A stretch of DNA of 64,000 bases from the NCBI GenBank assembly GCA_052325505.1, contig JBKQUS010000051.1, positions 21,349 to 85,348 on the forward strand, given 5' to 3'. The translations under genes and the position numbers were made by a program. The DNA is from DASRLE01 sp052325505. Its GTDB lineage: Bacteria; Verrucomicrobiota; Verrucomicrobiia; Limisphaerales; Palsa-1400. Below, in pieces: positions 1 to 8,649 of this stretch (its first letter is position 1; each line of letters opens with the position of its first letter). The notes below the pieces were generated by a model. It ran no database searches and was not told the DNA's origin. It worked only from the letters and a program-made list of their open reading frames with translations.

Positions 1-225
1 TTTAAGGAGCTTTACGAGCGCGTCAAGAGCGGCAAGGAATGCGCCCGTGTGCTCTCCAGTTGCGGCAAGCCTGATTACCAGAAGCAGCTGGGCAAAGAGC
101 TCGCTGTGATCGGCAATTCGGAAATGTGGCAGGCCGGCAGAGCCGTCCGCGCGTTGCGCCCCCATGAAGCTGCGCGGGCCATCGCCGCCGGCACCAAGGG
201 CATTGGCGGCCGGGCGGCCAATTAG
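1..225 (+). CDS. ilvC: C-terminal end of probable ketol-acid reductoisomerase (partial)
   Basis: The reading frame is open from the first base to a TAG at 223-225, giving 74 C-terminal residues; the start lies outside the window. The stretch KPDYQKQL, a run of Glu/Leu, then EMWQAG and AVRALRP resembles the C-terminal helices of the ketol-acid reductoisomerases of Bacteroidetes and Planctomycetes. These enzymes carry out the NADPH-dependent isomeroreduction of acetolactate in valine, leucine and isoleucine synthesis. No catalytic residue falls in the visible part, so the call rests on similarity of the tail alone and is moderate. Confidence 0.6.
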   Translation, partial: FKELYERVKSGKECARVLSSCGKPDYQKQLGKELAVIGNSEMWQAGRAVRALRPHEAARAIAAGTKGIGGRAAN

Positions 226-290
226 CTGACAGGACAAGTTGTTGGGCGGGACGAGTCTCGATTCGAAATTGGGTCTCGTCTCGCTGATTT

Positions 291-518
291 TCAGGCCGTT
301 TTATCGCTCGTCTTTCCGCCAAGCCAATCGAGCAGCAGAAAGACGCAGACAAAGAATGGGAATATTCCGTACAAGGTGTCGCTCGCGGAATGAGAATGCC
401 TGTCAACCGCCCTGAACACCGTCAGGCAAAACAGGGCCGAGAGCACGCACACGACCACGCCGGGAATTGAGACCGGCACATAGAACCAACCGAAACGTTT
501 AAACCATTGTGTTTTCAT
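291..518 (-). CDS. Small two-helix membrane protein of unknown function
   Basis: This 75-residue protein begins MKTQWFKRFGWFY and has two hydrophobic segments, at about residues 12-35 (a VPVSIPGVVV stretch) and 50-66 (GIFPFFVCVFLLLDW). A conserved-looking SHSASDTLYG loop lies between them. It is probably an inner-membrane protein; I cannot assign a function. The ATG at 518 is preferred over an in-frame GTG at 536 because the downstream start begins the conserved-looking part. A perfect 7+7 bp palindrome (550-566) lies just upstream and could be its operator. Confidence 0.65.
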   Translation of the reverse strand: MKTQWFKRFGWFYVPVSIPGVVVCVLSALFCLTVFRAVDRHSHSASDTLYGIFPFFVCVFLLLDWLGGKTSDKTA

Positions 519-549
519 ATTCGTTGTGTTTGGCACGATAACCGCACTT

Positions 550-566
550 ACTTTGTATCACAAAGT
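550..566. promoter_or_regulatory. Perfect inverted repeat, candidate operator
   Basis: ACTTTGT (550-556), a three-base spacer and ACAAAGT (560-566) form a perfect dyad 14-30 bp upstream of the earliest possible start (536) of the leftward small membrane protein gene. The short spacer makes RNA folding unlikely, so binding by a dimeric repressor, for instance a PadR- or GntR-like one, is the more natural reading. The regulator is not in the window. Confidence 0.4.
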
Positions 567-643
567 GAATGAGGTCAAGCTGTTTTTTCGCTTTTCCTCG
601 GTCAAAGCAGGAGGAGTATCGACGGTCGCGCTGGGCGGCTGCC

Positions 644-928
644 TCAAAGTTGGCGAATGAGGCGTTGCACTTCGTCATGGCCGCCCACGAAGAAAACTTC
701 CAAAGCTTGCGCGTTTGCGCGGAAAAGGAGGCGAACTTTCAGGCCCGCCCGGCATTCAAAGACATTCCTTCTCAACCGGCGAATGGAAACTCCAGCATGG
801 AGGTGCGGCTGGCCAAAGCAGTCGGGCAACACTCGCAACGCATCTTCCACCCGGGCCACGTCCACATTGCCCAAGTCCTTGAGCGCGGCGAGAAAGCGCG
901 GACTAAGCAGCAAGGCGAGTTTACCCAC
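644..928 (-). CDS. RelE-like toxin of a type II toxin-antitoxin module
   Basis: The 94-residue protein has the RelE/ParE-type layout: an N-terminal helical pair, then beta strands carrying a GVSIRRLRRNVFECR block, a hydrophobic VRLLF strand, and a GGHDEVQRLIRQL tail. Such proteins are usually ribosome-dependent mRNA endonucleases, with conserved basic residues in the GIRKLR-like block. It starts with GTG at 928 and overlaps the end of the upstream gene by 8 bp. That is the usual antitoxin-first order and suggests translational coupling. The target is not known from sequence. Confidence 0.7.
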   Translation of the reverse strand: MGKLALLLSPRFLAALKDLGNVDVARVEDALRVLPDCFGQPHLHAGVSIRRLRRNVFECRAGLKVRLLFRANAQALEVFFVGGHDEVQRLIRQL

Positions 929-1190
929 GTTTCAGCTTTCCAGTGAACGGTTTGAGCCGGCCGGCCTTTCGATCGGCGTCAAGTTCCTGGTTGGCCTTTT
1001 GGACGAACTGGTCCAGTTCCTCCGGCGTTGCGCCGTATTCCTGCCCGGCATAATCCTCCGAATAGACCTTGACCGGGCGGAACGCCACAACCGCACCGTC
1101 GATCATCACGCCAATGTCCTCGCCTTGCAGAGTCTTCTTCAGCCAGGCTCCGAGATTTTGGCGGGCGGCAGTCACGGTTAATGTTTTCAT
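921..1190 (-). CDS. Antitoxin partner (Phd/YefM-like) of the RelE-like toxin
   Basis: The 89-residue protein opens with MKTLTVTAARQNLGAWLKKTLQGEDIGV, the pattern of a Phd/YefM DNA-binding domain (strand, then a helix with xARxNLxxxL). A charged C-terminal half follows (about residues 55-89, rich in Glu, Lys and Asp), of the kind that wraps the toxin. It should neutralise the protein encoded just downstream and repress its own promoter. The gene starts at an ATG and its stop lies inside the toxin start region. Confidence 0.7.
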   Translation of the reverse strand: MKTLTVTAARQNLGAWLKKTLQGEDIGVMIDGAVVAFRPVKVYSEDYAGQEYGATPEELDQFVQKANQELDADRKAGRLKPFTGKLKRG

Positions 1191-1228
1191 AAAGTCACTA
1201 TAATGTCATTTTATAGATCGTCAAGTGC

Positions 1229-2350
1229 CTACACCAGCTTCTTGTATTCCTTGGTTTCGGCGAGTTTCCGGACCAGGTCCCGGACTTTTTGAGCCTGGCT
1301 TTTGTGCGCCAATAGGACGGCGTCATCGGTTTGCACCATGATGGCGTCGCGGAGGCCCACCACCGCAATCGGCGTCCGGTTTTTTGTCCTTGCGTCAAAT
1401 ATAATGTTGCGCGCGCCATCGACATGCACGAAGTCCCCCACCGCGCAGTTGCCTTCCGCGTCGGGCTTGAGATGCCGGGCGATCGCGGTCCAGGAGCCGA
1501 GGTCGTCCCAGTCAAAGGCGCCGTCGGCCACGACCACGTTCTGGGCGTGTTCCATCAAGGCGTAGTCGATGGAGACTTTTTTCAGGGCTGGATATTCTTT
1601 GGCCAGGACACCGTCGAGTTTTGGCGTGCCGGCGACTTTGAACCAGCGCTGGCAGGCGGCGGCCAGTTCCGGTTGGTGTTTTTCCAGGCCTTGGGTGATG
1701 GTGACAAATGACCAGAGAAACATCCCGGCGTTCCAACGGTATTGGCCGCTGTTGATGTATTCCAGCGCGCGCTCGAAGTTCGGTTTTTCGACGAATTGTT
1801 CTGCTTTGAAGAAAGTGGTTTTGTAGGGCTTAACGCCCTGCGGCGGGGGCAGGTTGTTGCCCAGACGAATGTAACCGAAACCGGTGGCCGGTTCGGTGGG
1901 CTTGATGCCGATGGTGACAATAAGCTGACCGCGCGCGGCCAGATCAAACGCGTCGGCCAGGACCTGCTGGAATTTCTTTTCCTCGGCAATGACATGGTCG
2001 GCCGGCAGGACGGCCATGACGGCGCTGGTGGAGCGTTGCCCGACAATGGCCGCGCCCAGCGTGACTGCGGCACAGGTGTCGCGCCCGATGGGTTCGGCGA
2101 CGATATTTTGCCGGGGCAGTTTGGGCAATTGACGCCGGACTTCCGGCGCCTGGACGGCGTTGGTGATGATGAAAATGTTTTTCAGGGGAACCAGCGGCAG
2201 GACGCGATCGACGGCCTGTTGTAGCAAGGAGCGCTTGCCGAGCAGGGTGACAAGTTGTTTTGGCGTGCGTTCGCGGCTGACGGGCCAGAAGCGTTCGCCG
2301 CGCCCTCCGGCCATGATGATGACGTAACGATCTTGCGCAGGCTTGTTCAT
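1229..2350 (-). CDS. manC: Mannose-1-phosphate guanylyltransferase
   Basis: This 373-residue enzyme should make GDP-mannose from mannose 1-phosphate and GTP, feeding polysaccharide synthesis in the cytoplasm. The nucleotidyltransferase signature MAGGRGERFWPVSRERTPKQ sits at residues 13-32, and the FVEKPN and WNAGMF motifs of the sugar-phosphate site are clear. The length fits the single-domain form without a phosphomannose isomerase domain. It is the last gene of a leftward run atpD-atpC-trpA-manC and starts 6 bp after the trpA stop. The product fits the exopolysaccharide genes near 44-48 kb. Confidence 0.92.
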   Translation of the reverse strand: MNKPAQDRYVIIMAGGRGERFWPVSRERTPKQLVTLLGKRSLLQQAVDRVLPLVPLKNIFIITNAVQAPEVRRQLPKLPRQNIVAEPIGRDTCAAVTLGAAIVGQRSTSAVMAVLPADHVIAEEKKFQQVLADAFDLAARGQLIVTIGIKPTEPATGFGYIRLGNNLPPPQGVKPYKTTFFKAEQFVEKPNFERALEYINSGQYRWNAGMFLWSFVTITQGLEKHQPELAAACQRWFKVAGTPKLDGVLAKEYPALKKVSIDYALMEHAQNVVVADGAFDWDDLGSWTAIARHLKPDAEGNCAVGDFVHVDGARNIIFDARTKNRTPIAVVGLRDAIMVQTDDAVLLAHKSQAQKVRDLVRKLAETKEYKKLV

Positions 2351-2356
2351 ATCATG

Positions 2357-3154
2357 CTAATTCTTGACTGCATTCAACAATGAAGCGGTGAACCGGGCCA
2401 CCTGGTCCACCATGTCCTCGTTTTTGCCGTGCCGGGCGATTTGATTGACAATGGCGCTGCCCACTACCACCGCCTCGGCGTCGGCCGCCACGGTTTTGGC
2501 CTGGTCCGGCGTGGATATGCCAAATCCCACCGCGATGGGCAGGCTGGTGTGCGCGCGAATCCGGGCCGTCATGCCGGCAATGCCTTCGGAAACTTTCTTC
2601 TGCATCCCAGTGACCCCTTCCCGCGACACGCAATAAATAAAACCCGTGCCGCGTTTGACGATCAGCTCGATGCGATTGTCCGGGGTGGTTGGCGCGACGA
2701 GGTAAATCACGCAAAGTCCGGCTTTGGCCATGAGCGTCTCGTAGTTTTCCGATTCTTCCGGCGGGAGGTCGAGCGCCAGGAGGCCGTCCACGCCGGCGCG
2801 GGCGGCATCGTTGATGAACTTCTCCAAGCCGTGCCGATGCATGAGGTTGAAGTAAATGTAGAGGACGATGGGGATTTGCGATTGTTTGCGGATGGCGGCG
2901 ACGGTTTCCAGCACTTTGGCCGGGGTCGTGCCGGATTCCAGCCCGCGCTGGGCGGCCAATTGATTGACCAAGCCGTCCGCCAGCGGATCACTGAACGGAA
3001 CACCCAGCTCCAGGACATCAACGCCGATGCGGTCGAAGGCCAGCGCCAGTTGGCGGGTTGCTTCGAGGTTGGGGTCGCCGGAGCCGATATAGACAATGAA
3101 GCCTTTGCGCGCCGTTTGTTTCAATCGGGCGAAACGTTCGACGATGCGATTCAT
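2357..3154 (-). CDS. trpA: Tryptophan synthase alpha subunit
   Basis: The alpha subunit splits indole-3-glycerol phosphate into indole and glyceraldehyde 3-phosphate and passes indole to TrpB. The TIM-barrel signature LELGVPFSDPLADG is present, with the catalytic Glu and Asp spaced 11 residues apart as in characterised enzymes. The phosphate-binding VGFGISTPDQ stretch is near the C-terminus. I start it at ATG 3154 (265 aa); an in-frame GTG at 3163 would add three residues. No trpB is nearby. The gene sits 20 bp after atpC and 6 bp before manC. Confidence 0.93.
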   Translation of the reverse strand: MNRIVERFARLKQTARKGFIVYIGSGDPNLEATRQLALAFDRIGVDVLELGVPFSDPLADGLVNQLAAQRGLESGTTPAKVLETVAAIRKQSQIPIVLYIYFNLMHRHGLEKFINDAARAGVDGLLALDLPPEESENYETLMAKAGLCVIYLVAPTTPDNRIELIVKRGTGFIYCVSREGVTGMQKKVSEGIAGMTARIRAHTSLPIAVGFGISTPDQAKTVAADAEAVVVGSAIVNQIARHGKNEDMVDQVARFTASLLNAVKN

Positions 3155-3174
3155 CGCGGGCACATGCGGGCCGT

Positions 3175-3588
3175 TTACTTGTGGCGATGGCGGCGCTTGA
3201 CGTTAAGCTGCGCCGTTGACTCGGCCAGGGCGGCGCTAACCCGGGCGTATTCCTCGGCATCCAGGTTTTCCGCCAGTCGCGCCGCGGCCTTCTGCCGGAC
3301 TTCCTCGGCTTTGGCTTCGTCGATTTGTTCAGAGCGGACGGCCATGTCCGTCAAAATGGCGACCTTTTCCGCCGTGATTTCAACAAAGCCCTCGCCCACG
3401 GCGAGGTAAACGTCCTGGCCGTCCTTGCGCACGGTGATTTCGCCGGGGACCAATTGCGTCATGAGCGGAACGTGCTGGGGATAGACGCCCATTTCACCGT
3501 CGATGCCCGGCAGGGTGACCATTTCGACATCGTCGGAGAAGGTCTTGGCCTCCGGGGTGACAATTTCAAGTTTGAGCGTAAAAGCCAT
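3175..3588 (-). CDS. atpC: F1F0 ATP synthase epsilon subunit
   Basis: The 137-residue protein has the N-terminal beta-sandwich of epsilon subunits (LKLEIVTPEAKTFSDDVEMV, PGIDGEMGVYPQHVPLMTQL) and a C-terminal helical hairpin rich in Ala, Glu and Lys from about residue 88. It belongs to the central stalk of F1 and restrains ATP hydrolysis. It starts one base after the atpD stop, so the pair is clearly cotranscribed. The other ATP synthase genes are not in this window. Confidence 0.94.
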   Translation of the reverse strand: MAFTLKLEIVTPEAKTFSDDVEMVTLPGIDGEMGVYPQHVPLMTQLVPGEITVRKDGQDVYLAVGEGFVEITAEKVAILTDMAVRSEQIDEAKAEEVRQKAAARLAENLDAEEYARVSAALAESTAQLNVKRRHRHK

Positions 3589-3589
3589 T

Positions 3590-4996
3590 TCAGCCTTCTT
3601 TGATTTCGTCGATGCCGCCCTTCATGTAGAAGCTCTGCTCGCCGACTTCATCATGTTTGCCCTCCAGGATTTCCTTGAAACCGCGGACGGTCTCGGCCAC
3701 GGGCACCTGTTTGCCTTCGCGGCCGGTGAAGACCTGCGCCACGGTAAAAGGCTGGCTGAGGAAGCGCTGGATCTTGCGGGCGCGAAACACGGTGGTCTTA
3801 TCCTCGGGCGACAGCTCGTCCATGCCCAGGATGGCGATGATGTCCTGCAGGTCCTTGTAGCGTTGCAGGACTTTTTGCACGCCGCGCGCCACGTCGTAAT
3901 GTTCCTGGCCAACGATTTCCGGGGTCAAGGCGCGGGAGTTGGAGGCAAGTGGATCGACGGCGGGGAAAATGCCCAATTCCGCAATGGAACGTTCCAAAAC
4001 GATGGTGGCGTCCAAGTGCGCGAAGGTGGTGGCCGGCGCGGGGTCGGTCAAGTCATCCGCCGGCACATACACGGCCTGGAAGGAGGTGATGGACCCCTTT
4101 TTGGTGGAAGTGATGCGTTCCTGCAAATCGCCCATCTCCGCGGCCAGGGTCGGCTGATACCCGACGGCGCTGGGGGTGCGGCCCAGCAAGGCCGAGACTT
4201 CCGAGCCGGCTTGTGAGAAACGGAAAATATTGTCGATGAACAGCAGCACGTCCTGGTTTTTCTCATCGCGGAAATACTCAGTGATAGCCAGGCCGGACAG
4301 GGCCACGCGCAAGCGGGCGCCGGGCGGTTCGTTCATCTGCCCATAGACCAGCGCGATTTTTGAATCGCCCAAGTTCTTCTGCTTGATGACGTCGGCCTCG
4401 GACATTTCGTGATAGAGATCGTTGCCTTCACGGGTGCGCTCGCCCACGCCTGCAAAAACGGAGACGCCGCCGTGGAGTTTGGCGACGTTGTTGATCAACT
4501 CCATGATGACAACCGTTTTGCCCACGCCTGCGCCGCCGAACGCGCCGACTTTGCCGCCTTTGAGGAAGGGGCAGATAAGGTCGATAACCTTGATGCCGGT
4601 GGCGAATACTTGCGGGGAAGTGGATTGATCGACCAGGGGCGGGGCGGGGCGGTGAATGGGATAATACTTCTCGGCGGTGACAGGCCCCCGTTCATCCACC
4701 GGGTTGCCGATGACGTCGAAAACGCGGCCCATCACGCCAGGGCCGACGGGCATGGAAATGGGCGAGCCCGTGTCGAGGACTTCGAGGCCGCGCTTGAGGC
4801 CTTCGGTGCTGGACATGGCGACGGAACGGACCCAATGGTCGCCCAGATGCTGTTGCACTTCGAGGGTGAGCTTGGTTTTGCCGTGCCCGGGCACGTCGAA
4901 ATCGACCGTGACGGCGTTGTAAATGGCGGGGAGGCCGGCGGGGAATTCGATATCCACGACAGGCCCGATGACCTGGACGATTTTGCCTTTGTTCAT
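3590..4996 (-). CDS. atpD: F1F0 ATP synthase beta subunit
   Basis: This 468-residue catalytic subunit of F1 has the Walker A motif GGAGVGKT at residues 154-161, the GERTREGNDLY segment near 185-195, the LLFIDNIFRFSQAG Walker B region, and ALLGRTPSAVGYQPTLA. The length is normal. It heads a leftward operon and has a good sigma-70-like promoter upstream. The arrangement atpD-atpC without atpA and atpG shows that the ATP synthase genes are split between loci in this genome. Confidence 0.97.
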   Translation of the reverse strand: MNKGKIVQVIGPVVDIEFPAGLPAIYNAVTVDFDVPGHGKTKLTLEVQQHLGDHWVRSVAMSSTEGLKRGLEVLDTGSPISMPVGPGVMGRVFDVIGNPVDERGPVTAEKYYPIHRPAPPLVDQSTSPQVFATGIKVIDLICPFLKGGKVGAFGGAGVGKTVVIMELINNVAKLHGGVSVFAGVGERTREGNDLYHEMSEADVIKQKNLGDSKIALVYGQMNEPPGARLRVALSGLAITEYFRDEKNQDVLLFIDNIFRFSQAGSEVSALLGRTPSAVGYQPTLAAEMGDLQERITSTKKGSITSFQAVYVPADDLTDPAPATTFAHLDATIVLERSIAELGIFPAVDPLASNSRALTPEIVGQEHYDVARGVQKVLQRYKDLQDIIAILGMDELSPEDKTTVFRARKIQRFLSQPFTVAQVFTGREGKQVPVAETVRGFKEILEGKHDEVGEQSFYMKGGIDEIKEG

Positions 4997-5032
4997 TTTA
5001 TGATTCTGCTCGGTATCGCTAAGAGAGGCGGG

Positions 5033-5062
5033 ACTCTAAGGGGTTCACGCCCTCCATGTCAA
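5033..5062 (-). promoter_or_regulatory. Candidate promoter of the atpD operon
   Basis: Read leftward, TTGACA (5062-5057) and TAGAGT (5038-5033) are separated by 18 bases. They lie about 37 bases before the atpD start codon. The -35 box is a perfect consensus; the -10 box matches TATAAT at three of six positions. Confidence 0.45.
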
Positions 5063-5884
5063 GACCTCCTAGAGGGGATATTTGGGGCGGAATTTCGATG
5101 GGACGGGCGCAAGACGCCGAGGCGCAACCACAGCGCTGAGTCTGAATTGAAAATCGGTCATTGAGAATCTCTCATTTTTCATTTGTTTTTTTAGCACGAT
5201 TTAGCACGAATTACCCCGAATTAACGCGAACCAGCGAGGATGCATTTCCGTTGGAACGCCTTGGCAGGCAGCCTGTTCCGGCTGAAAGAGGGGAAAAACG
5301 ACCCCAAACCCGGTTTTCGTGTTTCATGGTGTTGTCGCTCCCTTCCAGGAATGCGGGAATAAGCGGGAACATCCGGTCATAAGCGTTAGGAATCAAAGCG
5401 GAATCCTTTTTAAAATCACTGCGACTTGGTGCGACTCGGTGCGATTCACTTTGATGGGGGGTTTGATTCCGCCTTCGTCCGAGGGGCTTCCGTCGTTGCC
5501 AGGCTTTGGCGCGACAAGCTGGCGCGACGAGGCGTCACGGTTGCCACGGCCCCGAAAGCTCTCGGGGCGAAGGCGGGGCTTCTTGATTCATTCTTCATCA
5601 TTTCCACTTTCTTTGACTACTTATATGCGTTAAATATTCAATAGTCAAATGATATTTTAATTATTTTTTCTGAAAAATCGAGGGTGGCCATAAAGCAGGA
5701 AAGGACCACCTCCTCTCCCCGGCCCTCTCCTCCACAAGTCTGTGGAGGAGAGGGAGATACCACAAACGTGCAAGAACTTGAGATGCGCGCGTCCGAATTG
5801 CAGTCAAAAAAACACACTTGCAAAAGCCCGAGACCCCCTTAAAATTATTGTTCGTTGACTGCTTTAGTGCCTAAAAGCCAAATC
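5063..5884. other. Long noncoding stretch between divergent atpD and the FG-GAP gene
   Basis: No convincing gene is visible. Short open frames here lack coding character. The stretch near 5190-5235 has short degenerate direct repeats (TTTAGCACGA twice, followed by CGAATT-type steps). A second part around 5700-5755 holds a purine/pyrimidine-biased hairpin, listed separately. The part just before 5885 should carry the promoter of the rightward gene, but I see no strong box. Confidence 0.5.
5723..5754. repeat. 14 bp perfect hairpin, REP-like intergenic element
   Basis: CCCTCTCCTCCACA (5723-5736), a four-base loop and TGTGGAGGAGAGGG (5741-5754) form a perfect 14 bp stem. The surrounding CTCTCCCCGGCCCTCTCC text has the look of a dispersed intergenic repeat. 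There is no U-tract after either arm, so it is not a standard terminator. Confidence 0.55.
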
Positions 5885-8095
5885 ATGAACAGGAAGCTTT
5901 TTGCCAAAATATTGCTATTCGCCGTCATCGGCGCCTTTGAGGCCGCCGCCCAGGCGCCGTTTACCAACGTGCCGGTTCCCTTCACCAACCAGGCAAGCGC
6001 AACCGTCGTCCTCACCAATATCCAATACGGGTGGGCCGCGTGGGGCGATTACGACAACGACGGCAGGTTGGACCTGCTGGTCTGCGGGGATGAGTGGGTG
6101 AACGTGGGCGGCTCAAACAGTTACTACACAAACGTGACGCAGTTGTGGCACAATGACGGCAACGGCCAGTTTCATCAAGTGGCGATTCCCGCACCCAACG
6201 TTGGGTATGGTTCTGTGGCGTGGGTGGATTACGACAATGACGGCTACCTCGATTTCATGATCGCTGGAAACACCAGCGGCCCCAGCGCGTCCAACCTGGT
6301 GCAATTGTATCACAATCAACAGAACGGCACGTTTACCAATGTCCCGATCCCGGGCCTCGTGCCCACAAGTTCCTACTCGTCGTTGCCAGGCCCTTTCCTT
6401 TCGTGGGCTGATTACGATCATGACGGTCGCAAGGACCTGGCGATAATTGTTCCCGGCACAGGAGCGGTGCAAGTGTGGCATAACGACGGCGGCGGCTCAT
6501 TCAGCCAAACTTTCACAGTGCCAGCCCTCGGCAGCAGTATCAATGACAGGACCTTGAGCGTTCAGTGGGCCGATATGGCCAGCGATGGTTGGGTTGACCT
6601 GGTCATGTGTTACAACAATTTCACCAACTACGAGATCTGGCACAATAACTATACAAACAACGCGTTGCCGCTATTTGGCGACGCGGCTCAAATCGGAGGG
6701 GTAGATAACATCAGGCAGACCCCGGCAATTGCGGACTACACTGACGACGGTCTGTTGGATCTGTTAATTTACAATGATACCTCAACCGCCGGCAGCTATC
6801 CGGACCAAAACCTTGGCGGTTACCAATTTAGCCAAACCGGCGCTTTGGTTTACGCTGGTGAGCTAAATGTTTCCATCGCGGGAGACTACGATAACGATGG
6901 ATATATTGACGTTGCAGTAACTGGAAGCTCGACGAATGGAGTGGCACATAACAACGGCAACGGCAGCTTCACTGCATATTCAATCGCCGGCCTCGCGGGT
7001 GGATCTGGCCCGTTCCTGGCCTTTGGCGATTATGACAATGATGGGCGGCTGGACCTAGTGACCGGGTCGTCAGGCAATCCTCTGCAACTTTGGCATAACA
7101 CAACCCCGGTGACCAACACGCCGCCGACGGCCCCCACCGGGCTGAACGCGGTTCCCACCGCGAATGGTGTGGTGCTTTCCTGGAATCCCGCCAGCGACGC
7201 CCAAACGCCCACTGCCGGACTTAGCTACAACATCTACGTCGGCACCGTTCCAGGCACGGACAATTACTCCGGCGCAGAGGCGAATCTGGCGACCGGATGG
7301 CGTCGAGTGCCGGAACGCGGGCCGATCCAGGGCACCAATTACACGATGACGCAGATGCTGGCGGGAACCTATTATTGGAGTGTGCAAGCGATTGACTCCG
7401 CTTTTGCCGGAGGGCCGTTCGGAGCCGAGGGGACATTCTCGATCCCCGGACTCGCGGTGACACCCGCCTACTGCGAGAATATCACGGCCTCTTCGGCCGT
7501 GCTGTATTCGACCGGCACGACGGGTGGCACACCCACGACGGGGTATTTCCAGTGGGGTTTGACGACGTCCTACGGCAACACGACGGCGCCACAGTCTCTG
7601 GGGTCGAAGGTTGGCGCAGTGGTGCCGTTTCACCAGGGGATCAGCGGCCTGGAGGCGCCAACGTTTTATCACTTCAACTCAGTCGTCACGAACGGGGCGG
7701 CGGCGGTTTACAGCCCTGACAATATGTTTTACACGGACCCGACGGTGCTAATCGGCGACACGAATGGCAGCGGGACCATTACCGCCACCGAAGCCGGCGT
7801 GGTGTTTTCAAATTACTTGCAGGGCGGCTTGATGGTCCTCACGAATCCCGCAGCGATGGGCGCCGGGAAATTCGGATTCACCTTAACCGGGATCACAGGA
7901 TGGAGCTTGCCGATAGAGGCCAGCTCGGATCTGATGCACTGGAGCAATTTGCCCGCCCCGGCGACCCTCTTCTACAAAATCAACGATCCCTATGCGATCA
8001 GTTCGCCGCAGCGATTTTATCACGTGGGCACGCCTTTGGATGAGGCCACGCAGCCTGCCGCACCCCTGAGCGCAGGCGCCTTGAATGGGCGCTGA
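5885..8095 (+). CDS. Secreted FG-GAP/VCBS-repeat protein with fibronectin III and dockerin-like segment
   Basis: The 736-residue protein begins with a signal peptide (MNRKLFAKILLFAVIGAFEAAAQA). About seven Ca-binding D-x-D-x-D-G repeats follow (DYDNDGRLDLL, DYDNDGYLDFM, DYDHDGRKDLA and others), which should fold as an integrin-alpha-like beta-propeller over roughly residues 40-400. A fibronectin type III domain comes next (PPTAPTGLNAVP, LSWNPASD), then a DTNGSGTITATEAG loop like an EF-hand or dockerin half. The C-terminal segment with IEASSDLMHWSNL is typical of Verrucomicrobial exported proteins. The ATG at 5885 is chosen because it begins the signal peptide. It is probably cell-surface or extracellular; the ligand is unknown. 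Confidence 0.8.
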   Translation: MNRKLFAKILLFAVIGAFEAAAQAPFTNVPVPFTNQASATVVLTNIQYGWAAWGDYDNDGRLDLLVCGDEWVNVGGSNSYYTNVTQLWHNDGNGQFHQVAIPAPNVGYGSVAWVDYDNDGYLDFMIAGNTSGPSASNLVQLYHNQQNGTFTNVPIPGLVPTSSYSSLPGPFLSWADYDHDGRKDLAIIVPGTGAVQVWHNDGGGSFSQTFTVPALGSSINDRTLSVQWADMASDGWVDLVMCYNNFTNYEIWHNNYTNNALPLFGDAAQIGGVDNIRQTPAIADYTDDGLLDLLIYNDTSTAGSYPDQNLGGYQFSQTGALVYAGELNVSIAGDYDNDGYIDVAVTGSSTNGVAHNNGNGSFTAYSIAGLAGGSGPFLAFGDYDNDGRLDLVTGSSGNPLQLWHNTTPVTNTPPTAPTGLNAVPTANGVVLSWNPASDAQTPTAGLSYNIYVGTVPGTDNYSGAEANLATGWRRVPERGPIQGTNYTMTQMLAGTYYWSVQAIDSAFAGGPFGAEGTFSIPGLAVTPAYCENITASSAVLYSTGTTGGTPTTGYFQWGLTTSYGNTTAPQSLGSKVGAVVPFHQGISGLEAPTFYHFNSVVTNGAAAVYSPDNMFYTDPTVLIGDTNGSGTITATEAGVVFSNYLQGGLMVLTNPAAMGAGKFGFTLTGITGWSLPIEASSDLMHWSNLPAPATLFYKINDPYAISSPQRFYHVGTPLDEATQPAAPLSAGALNGR

Positions 8096-8163
8096 TTCAT
8101 GGCCGGTCCGCGGAACCAGTCAGGGCAGGTCAAAGTTCTTGATGCGAGCAAGGGGCTTTTCAA

Positions 8164-8649
8164 TTATTTCACAACTGCCGTCTTCTTTTTCATCACGAAC
8201 TTGACTTGGTAATGCTTGTCGCGGGGCAAACCGCCTAAATCCACCTTCGCAAAGTGGCCTTCGTCATAGACCCACTTGAAAGGCGCATCGCTGTCAATCC
8301 CGGCGGTGTAGCCTTCGGGGAAATAGACCAAATACTCATCGTCGATGTGAGCACTGCCGTGAACAACGGCAACGTTCGCAACCGTTGCCAAACACCGCCC
8401 CACAAGCGAATGATTTTGAACCCGGCTCTCAAACGTGACTGTCCCGTTTGGCCCAGTGCGGCTTTCTTCCAAGGTCTCAGTCGAACCGTAAGCCCACCCT
8501 CGATTGACTTTCGCATCAGCCCAGGGTTTGCCAGCACTATCGACGACCAGAATCGTGCAGTTACATCCCACCACCATCGGAAATGGAATGACGATCAAAA
8601 GAAACAACAAGGCCCCAATGCCAACGACCAGGCGCGCCTTCTTACTCAT
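8164..8649 (-). CDS. Hypothetical exported lipoprotein-like protein
   Basis: The 161-residue protein has a basic start (MSKKARLV), a hydrophobic core and a VVGC sequence that could serve as a lipobox, so it may be a lipoprotein. The segment ILVVDSAGKPWADAKVNRGW followed by a TGPNGTVTFES turn looks like a carboxypeptidase-regulatory or Cna-B type beta-sandwich. I do not recognise a function. ATG 8649 is preferred to the upstream TTG at 8664 because it places the charged n-region at the terminus. Confidence 0.55.
   Translation of the reverse strand: MSKKARLVVGIGALLFLLIVIPFPMVVGCNCTILVVDSAGKPWADAKVNRGWAYGSTETLEESRTGPNGTVTFESRVQNHSLVGRCLATVANVAVVHGSAHIDDEYLVYFPEGYTAGIDSDAPFKWVYDEGHFAKVDLGGLPRDKHYQVKFVMKKKTAVVK

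Noticed and set aside
5161..5644. Short rightward open frames in the atpD upstream region
   Set aside because: They contain the degenerate AGCACGA/CGAATT repeats and have no consistent coding character.
5723..5754. Reading the 14 bp hairpin as an intrinsic terminator
   Set aside because: No T-run follows on either strand and no gene ends nearby.
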